Shown here: positions 1 to 6,611 of the stretch, piece after piece
How the letters are laid out: the number at the start of each line of letters is the position of its first letter
How positions within the stretch are numbered: the stretch's first letter is position 1
Assembly (NCBI RefSeq): GCF_000018425.1
Contig: NC_010424.1
Span: 1,752,501-1,816,500 of the forward strand
Origin: Candidatus Desulforudis audaxviator MP104C
GTDB lineage: Bacteria > Bacillota > Desulfotomaculia > Desulfotomaculales > Desulforudaceae
Direction of reading: 5' to 3'
Length of the DNA stretch: 64,000 nt
Position numbers and translations under genes: made by a program
The notes under the pieces: generated by a model
Database searches by the model: none
What the model was told of the DNA's origin: nothing
What the model saw: the letters and a program-made list of their open reading frames with translations, nothing else

Positions 1-970
1 GTTCGGCCAGCAGCACGCTGGTCTCTCCCTCCAGGCCGGCGATCAGCTGGGTCAGTGCCTGTACCTCGGCTTCCTTCTCCGCCTGGGCGGCCTTGCGCTC
101 GCTCAAACGTTCGGACAGGGTCGCGTAAACCGGGTTGGGCTCCCGGGCGGTGACCACTCCTTCATCAGTGCTTCGTTCCACACTGATGGTCTGCGGCGTG
201 GCGTTCAATTCCTCCTGCATCCGGGCCACGCCGGCGCTGATCTGCTGCAGCTCGATCACGGCCGTGTTCAGCCGCGACTTGTACCGGGCCAGATCTTCTG
301 ACTTCTGGGTGAATTCCGCCTCCAACACGGCCACGCTCCGCGGCTGCGCTTCGAACTCCTTCAGTTTTCCCTGCGCCTCGTCCAGCCGCGCTAGGGCTTC
401 GTCCCGCTGGCGTTCCAGGAAGTCCACCGACCGGGCCATCTGCTCCTCGTTCTTGTCGGACAGCATCAACAGATACTCGGTATTGATGGCGTTCGCGATA
501 TCCCGCGCCAGCACCGGGTCGGTGTGCCGCACTCGCACTTCGATCAGGTTGGCGTCCTTGATCACCGAGGCGTCCACCATCTCCAGCAGGTGCCTGGGCT
601 CATACAGCGCCCGGTCCAGGCCCAGCTTTGCGATCACCCGGTCCATCAGGGCCTCGCTCTTGATCTGCCCCAGGTAGGTGTTCATGGTCATCACCGGAAT
701 CCGCGAGAGGGTCCCGACCACGCCCTCCAGGCCGTCCTGTTCCACCACCCGCTGCCGGTCCGCGGCCTGGGTGACCATCAAGAGCGTTTTGGCCTCGTAC
801 ACCGGCTGCAGAATAAAGAAACTCAGGATGCCGCTGGTGAGCACGGCCAGAAAGGTCCCCAGCGCGATCACCTTGCGCCACTTGTGCAGGACCTTGAAAT
901 AAGCCCGCAGGTCAATCACGTCCTCGGTGAATGCCGGCCTTTGCGGTCCGTTCTTCTGCTGCTCGTTCAT
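1..970 (-). CDS. Wzz/GumC-type polysaccharide chain-length determinant (3' end cut by window)
   Basis: Only the first ~323 codons are in the window; the frame runs off the left edge. It starts at an ATG ending at 970. A cytoplasmic N-terminus (DVIDLRAYFKVLHKWRK) is followed by a membrane segment at about residues 33-53 and then the typical Wzz pattern (PVYEAKTLLMV). An extracytoplasmic region rich in coiled coil follows (about 190-320, e.g. VDFLERQRDEALARLDEAQ). This is the layout of Wzz/YveK/GumC co-polymerases, which set glycan chain length with a Wzy polymerase and often work with a BY-kinase. It lies 14 nt downstream of the Wzy/TPR gene, so the two are probably one transcript. Whether a kinase domain follows cannot be seen. 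Confidence 0.87.
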   Translation of the reverse strand, partial: MNEQQKNGPQRPAFTEDVIDLRAYFKVLHKWRKVIALGTFLAVLTSGILSFFILQPVYEAKTLLMVTQAADRQRVVEQDGLEGVVGTLSRIPVMTMNTYLGQIKSEALMDRVIAKLGLDRALYEPRHLLEMVDASVIKDANLIEVRVRHTDPVLARDIANAINTEYLLMLSDKNEEQMARSVDFLERQRDEALARLDEAQGKLKEFEAQPRSVAVLEAEFTQKSEDLARYKSRLNTAVIELQQISAGVARMQEELNATPQTISVERSTDEGVVTAREPNPVYATLSERLSERKAAQAEKEAEVQALTQLIAGLEGETSVLLAE

Positions 971-984
971 GATCGGCCTCCCTT

Positions 985-3453
985 TTAGAGTACGGGCAGG
1001 GCCAGGACTTCCTCAAACCGCCTGTCCGTGTCCCCCTGCTCCGCCCGGAGCCAGGTCAAGATTTCCTCCACCGTATCCTCTTCGCCCATCCGGCTGTAAG
1101 CCGCCGCCCGCCATAGCTCACTCTCCCACTTTAGCTCCTTATTGGCCGCCGCGGCGCGCAAGAATGCCTCCGCCGGCTCGTATTCGCCCCGCAGGTAGTG
1201 GGCCTGTCCCAGCACCAGCTTTAGGGAAGCGCTCTGCTCCGCCGCCTCCCGCCACCGAGTCACGAACCGCTCCTCCAGCCGCTCAGCCTGCCGCTCCACC
1301 CGCCCGGGCAAGTCCAGCGCCTTTTGCACGTAATCCCGGGCCGCTTCCAGCTCGCCGCGCTCGATACCGTAACGGGCCGCCCCGATGTAGGTCCGGCCCA
1401 GGATTTCGTAATTGGGCAAATGCAGCGGGTTCGTCAGCAGCAGGGCCTCCGCCTCTGCCACCACCAGTTTGGGCTCCCGCAGGAGATGGTACACGTTCAA
1501 ATTGGAGGACCGGATCTTGATCCCGTAGGGTTCCAGCGCCGCTGCCCGCCGCGCGTACCCGATCGCCCGGTAACGCTTCACCGCGTCGTCCTCGGCCAGC
1601 GCCTGCACCGCGTAAATCTGCGCCAGGTCGCCGGGATAGGTGGCCGTAAACGGGTCCCGCCGGGCCGCCTCCTGCAGCAGCTCTGCCGCCTGGTCCAGGT
1701 CTCGGCCGTACATGGCCCGGGCCCCCTCCGCCCCCAGCCTTCCGGCGGCATACAGACTGGACGCCGGCACCACCAGCACCGCCGCCGCGACCGTACCGAT
1801 CACGGCCACCCCGATCAGCCGCCGGGGCCGGGCGGACACCTCCGGCCCGCTTTCCTCGCCCTTCCCCTTCTTCCGCCTGCGCCCCTCTCCCGGGGCAACA
1901 TTCCCGGAGGCACCAACAGCCAACCCCGCCCCCGCGCGCACCAGGCCCATATAGGCGAAAAGCAGGAGACCCATGGCCGCCATGGACAGATTGAAGTCGA
2001 AGAAGCTGTGCAACCCCAACCCCAACACCGCCACCGCCGCCGCCCAGGTGGACACCCACACCCCGTTCCGCGCCCCGTAACGCCACAGGCGCACCAGCAG
2101 GTAGACGAAGAAACCCCACAGGGCCAGGACGGCCGCAAACCCCACCGTCCCCGCCTCCACCCAGGTCTGGAAGAAGTAATTGTGCGTCTCGGTCGTCCAG
2201 TACGGGTAGGACTGGTACTGGTGGTACAGCGCGTTCCAGCCCCCGCCGCCCGCCCCGGTCACGGGGTAATCCCTCACGATGCGCAGCGCGTCCCGGTTCA
2301 TGGTCATCCGATCGGTGAAGCTCCGCTCCTCGCCGGAGATCGCGCCCGCCCGCACAAACACGTCCTCGGCCAGCAGGGCCCGTCCGCCCGCCGCCGGCAT
2401 GGCGGCGGAAGCATACATCAGGTACAAGGCCAGCACCAGACAGCAGTAGCCCACCCCGCCCCAGGCCACCAGCCGCCTGGTGGATTCGGCCACCGTCTCC
2501 CGGTTCAGCCAGACCCCCAGCCCATGGTACAAAGTCTGCAGCACCAGGGCCGCCGCTGCGCCGGCGCCCAGATACCAAAGCGCCGTGTTGGGCTCCCCGG
2601 CCTTGAGGGCGTCAAAAAAGCCCTTCGCCGCCAGCAGTCCGCAGCTCACCTGGATCAGGATGTGGTACGCCGCCCGCCAGCGGTAGGCCTCCGGCAGCAC
2701 GGCCGCGAAACCGCCCAGGATGAAGGGGTAGACCACCCAACTGCCCCGGGATTGGGTCCCCAAAACCACCGTCACCAGAACGGCGCCGCCCATCGCGAAG
2801 AAGAGCTTCGGCCACAGCCGGTCCGTCTTCACGCTCAAGGCCACACCCACCACGGTCAGCATGGCCAGGAAAATGCCCAGCGTGTTCGGATACTGCAACG
2901 TGGAAGCGATGCGATTGTGCATCACCCCCCCGGGGAACTCGAACAGCCCGGCGATTGATGCAATCCCGATCAGCGCCACCCCCAGGGCGCCGACGTACGT
3001 CACCAGGAGCACCCGGTCCAGGTCCCGCTCCGCGCGCACCGCCCGGAAAGCGATCCAGAAGATCATCACGTAACTGACGACTTTCAGCACCTCGCCCACC
3101 GCCGGCCGGATGTGCACCGCCGTCACCAGGGACAACAGGTAGGCCGCCACCAACGCCAGCATCGCCCATTCCAGGCCGGTGAACCGGAAACCCACCTCCC
3201 GGCGCAGCACCTGGTCGTAGACACACAGGGCGAACACCACGCCCACCAGGATATGTGCCGTCAGCAACTCCGGGGGAAAGAACAAGCCGCGGAAAAACGG
3301 CGCGGAAAACAGGATCACCCACAGCCCCAGCACAAAAAAGGGACGTAGATTAAGATGGAGGATGGGCGGAGTCCGCGGGGTGACGATCGCCTTATTCAAA
3401 GCCAATATGTTCATCCTCGTTGCATACTCGGTATATATTTCCTTGTTCGACAA
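985..3453 (-). CDS. O-antigen ligase/polymerase-like membrane protein with C-terminal TPR region
   Basis: A protein of 822 residues. Residues ~35-510 hold a dozen or so hydrophobic segments and a large loop, with the pattern GAGGGGWNALYHQYQSYPY followed by TETHNYFFQTWVEAG. This is typical of the Wzy/WaaL-type O-antigen ligase family. After a basic linker (~520-545) and one more membrane segment, residues ~575-815 form tetratricopeptide-like helices (for example LVLGQAHYLRGEYEPAEAFL). The fusion of a Wzy-like core with periplasm-facing TPRs is common in Gram-positive glycan loci. The start may be the TTG at 3453 or the in-frame ATG at 3414. It acts in the membrane, joining or polymerising lipid-linked glycan, with the Wzz gene directly downstream. 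Confidence 0.85.
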   Translation of the reverse strand: MSNKEIYTEYATRMNILALNKAIVTPRTPPILHLNLRPFFVLGLWVILFSAPFFRGLFFPPELLTAHILVGVVFALCVYDQVLRREVGFRFTGLEWAMLALVAAYLLSLVTAVHIRPAVGEVLKVVSYVMIFWIAFRAVRAERDLDRVLLVTYVGALGVALIGIASIAGLFEFPGGVMHNRIASTLQYPNTLGIFLAMLTVVGVALSVKTDRLWPKLFFAMGGAVLVTVVLGTQSRGSWVVYPFILGGFAAVLPEAYRWRAAYHILIQVSCGLLAAKGFFDALKAGEPNTALWYLGAGAAAALVLQTLYHGLGVWLNRETVAESTRRLVAWGGVGYCCLVLALYLMYASAAMPAAGGRALLAEDVFVRAGAISGEERSFTDRMTMNRDALRIVRDYPVTGAGGGGWNALYHQYQSYPYWTTETHNYFFQTWVEAGTVGFAAVLALWGFFVYLLVRLWRYGARNGVWVSTWAAAVAVLGLGLHSFFDFNLSMAAMGLLLFAYMGLVRAGAGLAVGASGNVAPGEGRRRKKGKGEESGPEVSARPRRLIGVAVIGTVAAAVLVVPASSLYAAGRLGAEGARAMYGRDLDQAAELLQEAARRDPFTATYPGDLAQIYAVQALAEDDAVKRYRAIGYARRAAALEPYGIKIRSSNLNVYHLLREPKLVVAEAEALLLTNPLHLPNYEILGRTYIGAARYGIERGELEAARDYVQKALDLPGRVERQAERLEERFVTRWREAAEQSASLKLVLGQAHYLRGEYEPAEAFLRAAAANKELKWESELWRAAAYSRMGEEDTVEEILTWLRAEQGDTDRRFEEVLALPVL

Positions 3454-3968
3454 CAGTTTCTAAAAATCCTCTTTAAAATCGTCACCGGGACTAAAAGCGA
3501 TCATAGGCCGCCTCATCCTCCTCGGGAGACATTAGGAAAATAGTTGTAACGCCCTATGGGCAAGTACAAGCCGTTCACACTTACGGAAACCGCACGGCGC
3601 ATCAATGAACCGGAACCCGGGCTCCCCTGGAAATAAACCTTCAGGGGAGCCTTTCTAACGTCACCCTTTCCAAGCTTTCCAGAACCTTCTCAAGGTCGTT
3701 TCCAGAATCCCACAGGCAAACTTCACCGCCGACTGATATTTACAGATTCCCGCCCCTTGCACGCGCCGGGGGCATCTATTTTAAATCGGCAAGGATTTCC
3801 CGCCTTTGGGCGTTTTCGGACCATGGTGTATTCTTTGGATAGGAGCGGGCAGCAGCCGGCTGAACGGACCGGAATACGCCAATAACGGTCACCTGCTGCC
3901 CCCCTTTCACCGCGGCCGGCGATGCGCAACCGCCCCAACGGCGGTCGGCCGGGCCGTATTCCACGGGA
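3454..3968. other. 515-nt stretch without a convincing gene
   Basis: This separates the leftward Wzy-Wzz pair from the rightward small-gene module. It must contain the promoter for the leftward pair, but I found no convincing -35/-10 pair. It contains the hairpin repeat listed at 3614-3655. A short minus-strand reading (YQSAVKFACG, around 3700) may be a gene scrap but is too short to assign. Confidence 0.5.
3614..3655 (+). repeat. 42-nt hairpin repeat, copy 1 (terminator-like)
   Basis: The arms ggctcccctg (3620-3629) and caggggagcc (3642-3651) enclose a 12-nt AT-rich loop, with TTTC following on the plus strand. The identical 42 nt recur at 46727-46768. It has the shape of a rho-independent terminator, but no plus-strand gene lies upstream of this copy. 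Confidence 0.7.
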
Positions 3969-4232
3969 GTGGCGGGATTGGACGGATACCAGGAACTGTC
4001 CAGGGCGGTGCTGCGCAAGACTTACCGGGATCTTTGCCGGGGTGCGGGGGGTGGGCGGCGGGGCACGTACCTCTCCGCCCGGTTCTTCCTGGACACGCCG
4101 CTTTTCGAGCTGTTATGCCGGCTGGCGGGTGTCCGGCCCGGATTCGCGCGGCAAGAGATGCTCCGCCGGGCGGCCGCGCACAGGACAAAGGAAGTGAAGA
4201 TTCGGCCCGGTCCTCCGGGACCGCTGGTTTAG
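3969..4232 (+). CDS. Small hypothetical protein
   Basis: An 87-residue frame from a GTG, MAGLDGYQEL..., with a weak ribosome site. The pattern SARFFLDTPLFELLCRLAGV, followed by a basic tail, resembles short unnamed proteins found beside DUF1659/DUF2922 genes in Firmicutes; that resemblance is from memory and unverified. It lies directly upstream of the DUF1659 gene in the same direction. No function can be assigned, and the frame could be spurious in this GC-rich stretch. Confidence 0.45.
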   Translation: MAGLDGYQELSRAVLRKTYRDLCRGAGGGRRGTYLSARFFLDTPLFELLCRLAGVRPGFARQEMLRRAAAHRTKEVKIRPGPPGPLV

Positions 4233-4283
4233 CCGGGCTCCGGCCCCGCCGGAGGCCCGTTGGCAGGGTGGGGAGGTGATTTC

Positions 4284-4508
4284 ATGGCGGTGGATGCGAT
4301 TCCGGTAACCAGCGTGCTCGTGGCCCGGTTCGCCGTGGGCTTGGACGGCGAGGGGAACCCGGTGTTCCGCACCCGGCGCTGGTCCAACGTCAAGCCCGAG
4401 GCCGCTGATCAGGCCGTGTACGACGCGGCGCTGGCTCTGGCCGGCCTGCAGGTGCACCCGCTGAACGCGGTGCAGCGCCAGGTGACCAGCGAACTGGTCG
4501 AGGCCTAA
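4284..4508 (+). CDS. DUF1659 family small protein
   Basis: A 74-residue protein starting at an ATG six nt after GGAGGTGAT. The N-terminal half (VARFAVGLDGEGNPVFRTR, then WSNVKPEA) and the C-terminal helix (AALALAGLQVHPLNAVQR) match the DUF1659 pattern: a beta hairpin describing a 'parameter', then an Ala-rich helix. DUF1659 genes in Firmicutes typically lie beside DUF2922 and YvrJ genes, as here. The molecular function is unknown. Confidence 0.8.
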   Translation: MAVDAIPVTSVLVARFAVGLDGEGNPVFRTRRWSNVKPEAADQAVYDAALALAGLQVHPLNAVQRQVTSELVEA

Positions 4509-4510
4509 AG

Positions 4511-4591
4511 CCCCGGGGTACCGGGGGTACCCGCACTGAAAGGGGACAGTCCCCTTTGGGCCTTAGGGGGACTGTCCCCCCAGGGTACCCG
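4511..4591. repeat. Compound palindromic repeat, copy 1
   Basis: Contains nested inverted repeats: ggtacc/gggtaccc elements outside and aaggggacagtcccctt plus gggggactgtccccc inside. Almost the same sequence recurs at 5705-5791, so two copies bracket the DUF2922-YvrJ-amidase segment. The GGGGACAGTCCCC core resembles REP-like elements mobilised by Y1 (RAYT/IS200-like) transposases; that link is inference, and no transposase gene is in sight. Confidence 0.8.
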
Positions 4592-4679
4592 CTTTACAGC
4601 GGGTCAGCGGGTCGGGTCAGCCCTCTCACCGGGCGCCCCCGGGCGCCCGGGTCCGATTCCTTAAGGAGGTGATTTTAGA

Positions 4680-4907
4680 ATGGATGTGGTGCGGACTCTG
4701 GAACTCCGCTTCGCCAACGAGGCCGGCCGGACGGTCACCATCCGCGTGGCCGAACCCCGGGAGAACCTGACGGCGGCTGAGATCGAAGCGGCGATGAACG
4801 CCATCGTCGACGCCGACGTGTTCATCTCGGCCGGCGGCGACCTGGTCGAACCGGTGGGCGCCCGGCTGGTGGCGCGCGAGGTCACCGAGTACGAGTTCGG
4901 GGCCTAG
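4680..4907 (+). CDS. DUF2922 family small protein
   Basis: A 75-residue protein preceded by the strong ribosome site AAGGAGGTG. The pattern LELRFANEAGRTVTIRV, then LTAAEIEAAMNAIV and a terminal VAREVTEYEF, is diagnostic of DUF2922, the usual neighbour of DUF1659. It lies between the two palindromic repeats. Function is unknown; a structural role in sporulation or in the envelope has been suggested by context only. Confidence 0.85.
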   Translation: MDVVRTLELRFANEAGRTVTIRVAEPRENLTAAEIEAAMNAIVDADVFISAGGDLVEPVGARLVAREVTEYEFGA

Positions 4908-4976
4908 CCCCGCACACCGGGGAGGGGACTCCCCCTCCCCGTTCCAATCTTTCCATAAGAATGGAGGTGAAGCGCC

Positions 4977-5168
4977 GTGGAGGAGATGTTCTCCGCTTTC
5001 GGCAACTACGGCTTCCCCATGGTGGTGGCCGGCTACCTTTTGGTGCGCTTAGAACCCCTGATCCGCGAGCTGCAGAAGTCGGTGGCCCTGCTGACCGTGG
5101 TGGTGGCCCGCCAGGGCGGGGTGGACGTGGACGAAGCCCGGCGCATCGTGGAGGGGGGTCGCCCGTGA
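4977..5168 (+). CDS. YvrJ family protein
   Basis: A 63-residue protein from a GTG six nt after GGAGGTGA. It has the YvrJ signature: FGNYGFPMVVAGYLLVRLE forming one membrane segment, followed by an amphipathic helix (LIRELQKSVALLTVVVARQ). YvrJ proteins are tiny single-span, holin-like membrane proteins of unknown role. Its stop codon overlaps the amidase start (GTGA), so the two are translationally coupled, which fits a lysis or wall-remodelling pair. Confidence 0.85.
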   Translation: MEEMFSAFGNYGFPMVVAGYLLVRLEPLIRELQKSVALLTVVVARQGGVDVDEARRIVEGGRP

Positions 5169-5686
5169 AGTGGACGCACCTCATCATTCACCACACGGGG
5201 ACCGAGGAAAAAGACGCCCGGCAGGTGCGGGAATACCACCGGCGCCTGGGCTGGCGCGACATCGGGTACCATTACGTGATCGAGCGCGACGGCCGCGTGG
5301 TCCCCGGCCGGCCCCCGTCCATGCGCGGGGCGCACTGTCTGGCCGGGGGGATGAACCACAAGGCCCTCGGGGTGGCCGTGATCGGGAACCTGGAGGCACG
5401 GCCGCCCCGTCCGGAGCAACTCGCCGCCCTGCAGGAACTGGCGGCGCGGCTGATGGCGGAATACCGGATCCCCGTGGCGCAGGTGCTCGGCCACCGGGAG
5501 GTGCCGGGGGCGGCCACCGCCTGTCCGGGCCGGTTCCTGGACCTTGGGCGCCTGCGAGCCGTTCTCGCCCGACCCGAAATCCTGTACCTGGTTCAGGTGG
5601 GCGCCTTCCGGGAACGGGACCGGGCCGAGCAACTGGCGTCGGAACTGCGGGAGCAGGGGTTTGATTCCTGGATCGCGGTGCGGTAA
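5165..5686 (+). CDS. N-acetylmuramoyl-L-alanine amidase (type 2 fold) with C-terminal SPOR domain
   Basis: A 173-residue protein that begins at the GTG overlapping the yvrJ stop. The Amidase_2/PGRP core carries the expected zinc ligands: IIHHTG near residue 8, GHREVPGAATACPGRF near 122-137 with the second His and the Cys. It also has GYHYVIERDGRV and HCLAGGMNHKALGVAV. A short linker leads to a SPOR-type repeat (LVQVGAFRERDRAEQLASEL) that would bind denuded glycan strands. It cleaves the lactyl-peptide bond of peptidoglycan. There is no signal peptide, so export would need a holin-like route, which the YvrJ neighbour could offer (inference). A decayed relative of its 3' part lies at 21885-22004. 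Confidence 0.88.
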   Translation: MKWTHLIIHHTGTEEKDARQVREYHRRLGWRDIGYHYVIERDGRVVPGRPPSMRGAHCLAGGMNHKALGVAVIGNLEARPPRPEQLAALQELAARLMAEYRIPVAQVLGHREVPGAATACPGRFLDLGRLRAVLARPEILYLVQVGAFRERDRAEQLASELREQGFDSWIAVR

Positions 5687-5704
5687 GGCGGGATCGGGGC
5701 CGGC

Positions 5705-5791
5705 GGGGTACCCGGGGGTACCCGCACTGAAAGGGGACAGTCCCCTTTGGACTTAGGGGGACTGTCCCCCTAGGGTACCCGGAGGTACCCG
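5705..5791. repeat. Compound palindromic repeat, copy 2
   Basis: The same nested palindromes as at 4511-4591 (ggtacccgggggtaccc, then aaggggacagtcccctt, then ttagggggactgtccccc), with a few substitutions and an extra ggaggtaccc at the right end. It follows the amidase stop. It could fold into long hairpins and end transcription of the module. Confidence 0.8.
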
Positions 5792-5839
5792 ACCGCTAAC
5801 ACCAAGACATCGCCACCAAGCAGTCCACCACGAAACGCT

Positions 5840-6082
5840 TCAATACTTCCTCCCCTCCTCGATCAACCCGCGCAGGCTCAATTCTCCGAGAGCACGTCCT
5901 TTGCGGAACTCCAGCATATCCCGAATCACCGTGTGTATATCGGATTTGCCTCGCGAACCGACGGGCACCAGCATCGCCACCGGAGTGCCGTGCTTCATTA
6001 TGGCAATCCGCTCACCCCGCGCCACCCGTTTCAGAAGCTCGGGCAAATGTGTTTTGGCTTCATAGGATCCGACCTTGCGCAT
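5840..6082 (-). CDS. Phd/YefM-type antitoxin (solitary)
   Basis: An 80-residue protein, taken from the ATG ending at 6082. The N-terminal half, MRKVGSYEAKTHLPELLKRV then GERIAIMKHGTPVAMLVP, is the DNA-binding Phd/YefM fold. The C-terminal tail (RALGELSLRGLIEEGRKY) is the usual toxin-binding peptide. In intact modules a PIN or RelE toxin follows directly downstream. Here the 3' side runs into the palindromic repeat with no toxin gene, so it is an orphan or a remnant. Confidence 0.82.
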   Translation of the reverse strand: MRKVGSYEAKTHLPELLKRVARGERIAIMKHGTPVAMLVPVGSRGKSDIHTVIRDMLEFRKGRALGELSLRGLIEEGRKY

Positions 6083-6224
6083 ACCGCAGCCCCCCACTCT
6101 AGAAGTATTGCGGAACTGCGCCCCCACCCGTGATAATGAAGTAACCGGCCGAACAAAACCGTTTCCGAGAGGCGTCGTCCGTAACCGCCAGGGAGTCTCT
6201 TTTCCGCGGGGTGCGAAATTATCA

Positions 6225-6611
6225 TTACGGCAGCCTCGCCAGCAGCCGCACCACCGCGTCTTCCCGGTTGAACACGTCCCGCGCCGCCACGCGCACAACG
6301 CGATACCCTCTCGCTTCCATAAAGCTGTCCCGCACCTGATCCGCGTGTATTTGCTCCGGCGTGCAGTGAGCCCGTCCATCCACCTCAAGGTCGTACCTAG
6401 TCCCAAGCGGCGACACCACCAGAAAATCCAGCCGGTGACGCCCCTCTTCAAATTGGGGACGGTACCACAGACCGCTTTCCGTCAACAACTCCGCCATCCG
6501 CTCCTCTGCCGGCGATTCAAAAGGCGCGGTGGTGGCGCTCCCACCCCCGCCCTGCGCCACATAGTCCGCAAACTCCGCCAGATACCCGCCGGCCCCCGGC
6601 AAGCAGCCAAA
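6225..6611 (-). pseudogene. DUF559/Vsr-like endonuclease domain, out of frame with the SF1 helicase
   Basis: About 129 codons that continue the helicase gene in a different frame: GYLAEFADYVAQ is followed by a PD-(D/E)XK-type fold. A conserved Glu lies in FESPAEERMAELL, an Asp in HRLDFLVV, and YDLEVDGRAH is followed by RDSFMEARGYRVVRV. This arrangement is that of DUF559 (REase_MTES_1575/Vsr-like) domains, which are commonly fused to the C-terminus of SF1 helicases. The frame change falls in the GC-rich stretch ccgccggcccccggcaag at about 6590-6606. If the shift is real the nuclease is detached; if it is a sequencing error, the two parts form one ~1,030-residue helicase-nuclease. Confidence 0.78.

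Noticed and set aside
927-2958. Long plus-strand open frames opposite the Wzy/TPR gene
   Set aside because: Pro/Arg/Gly-rich translations in GC-rich DNA, antisense to a well-supported membrane protein gene; no family motif or ribosome site.
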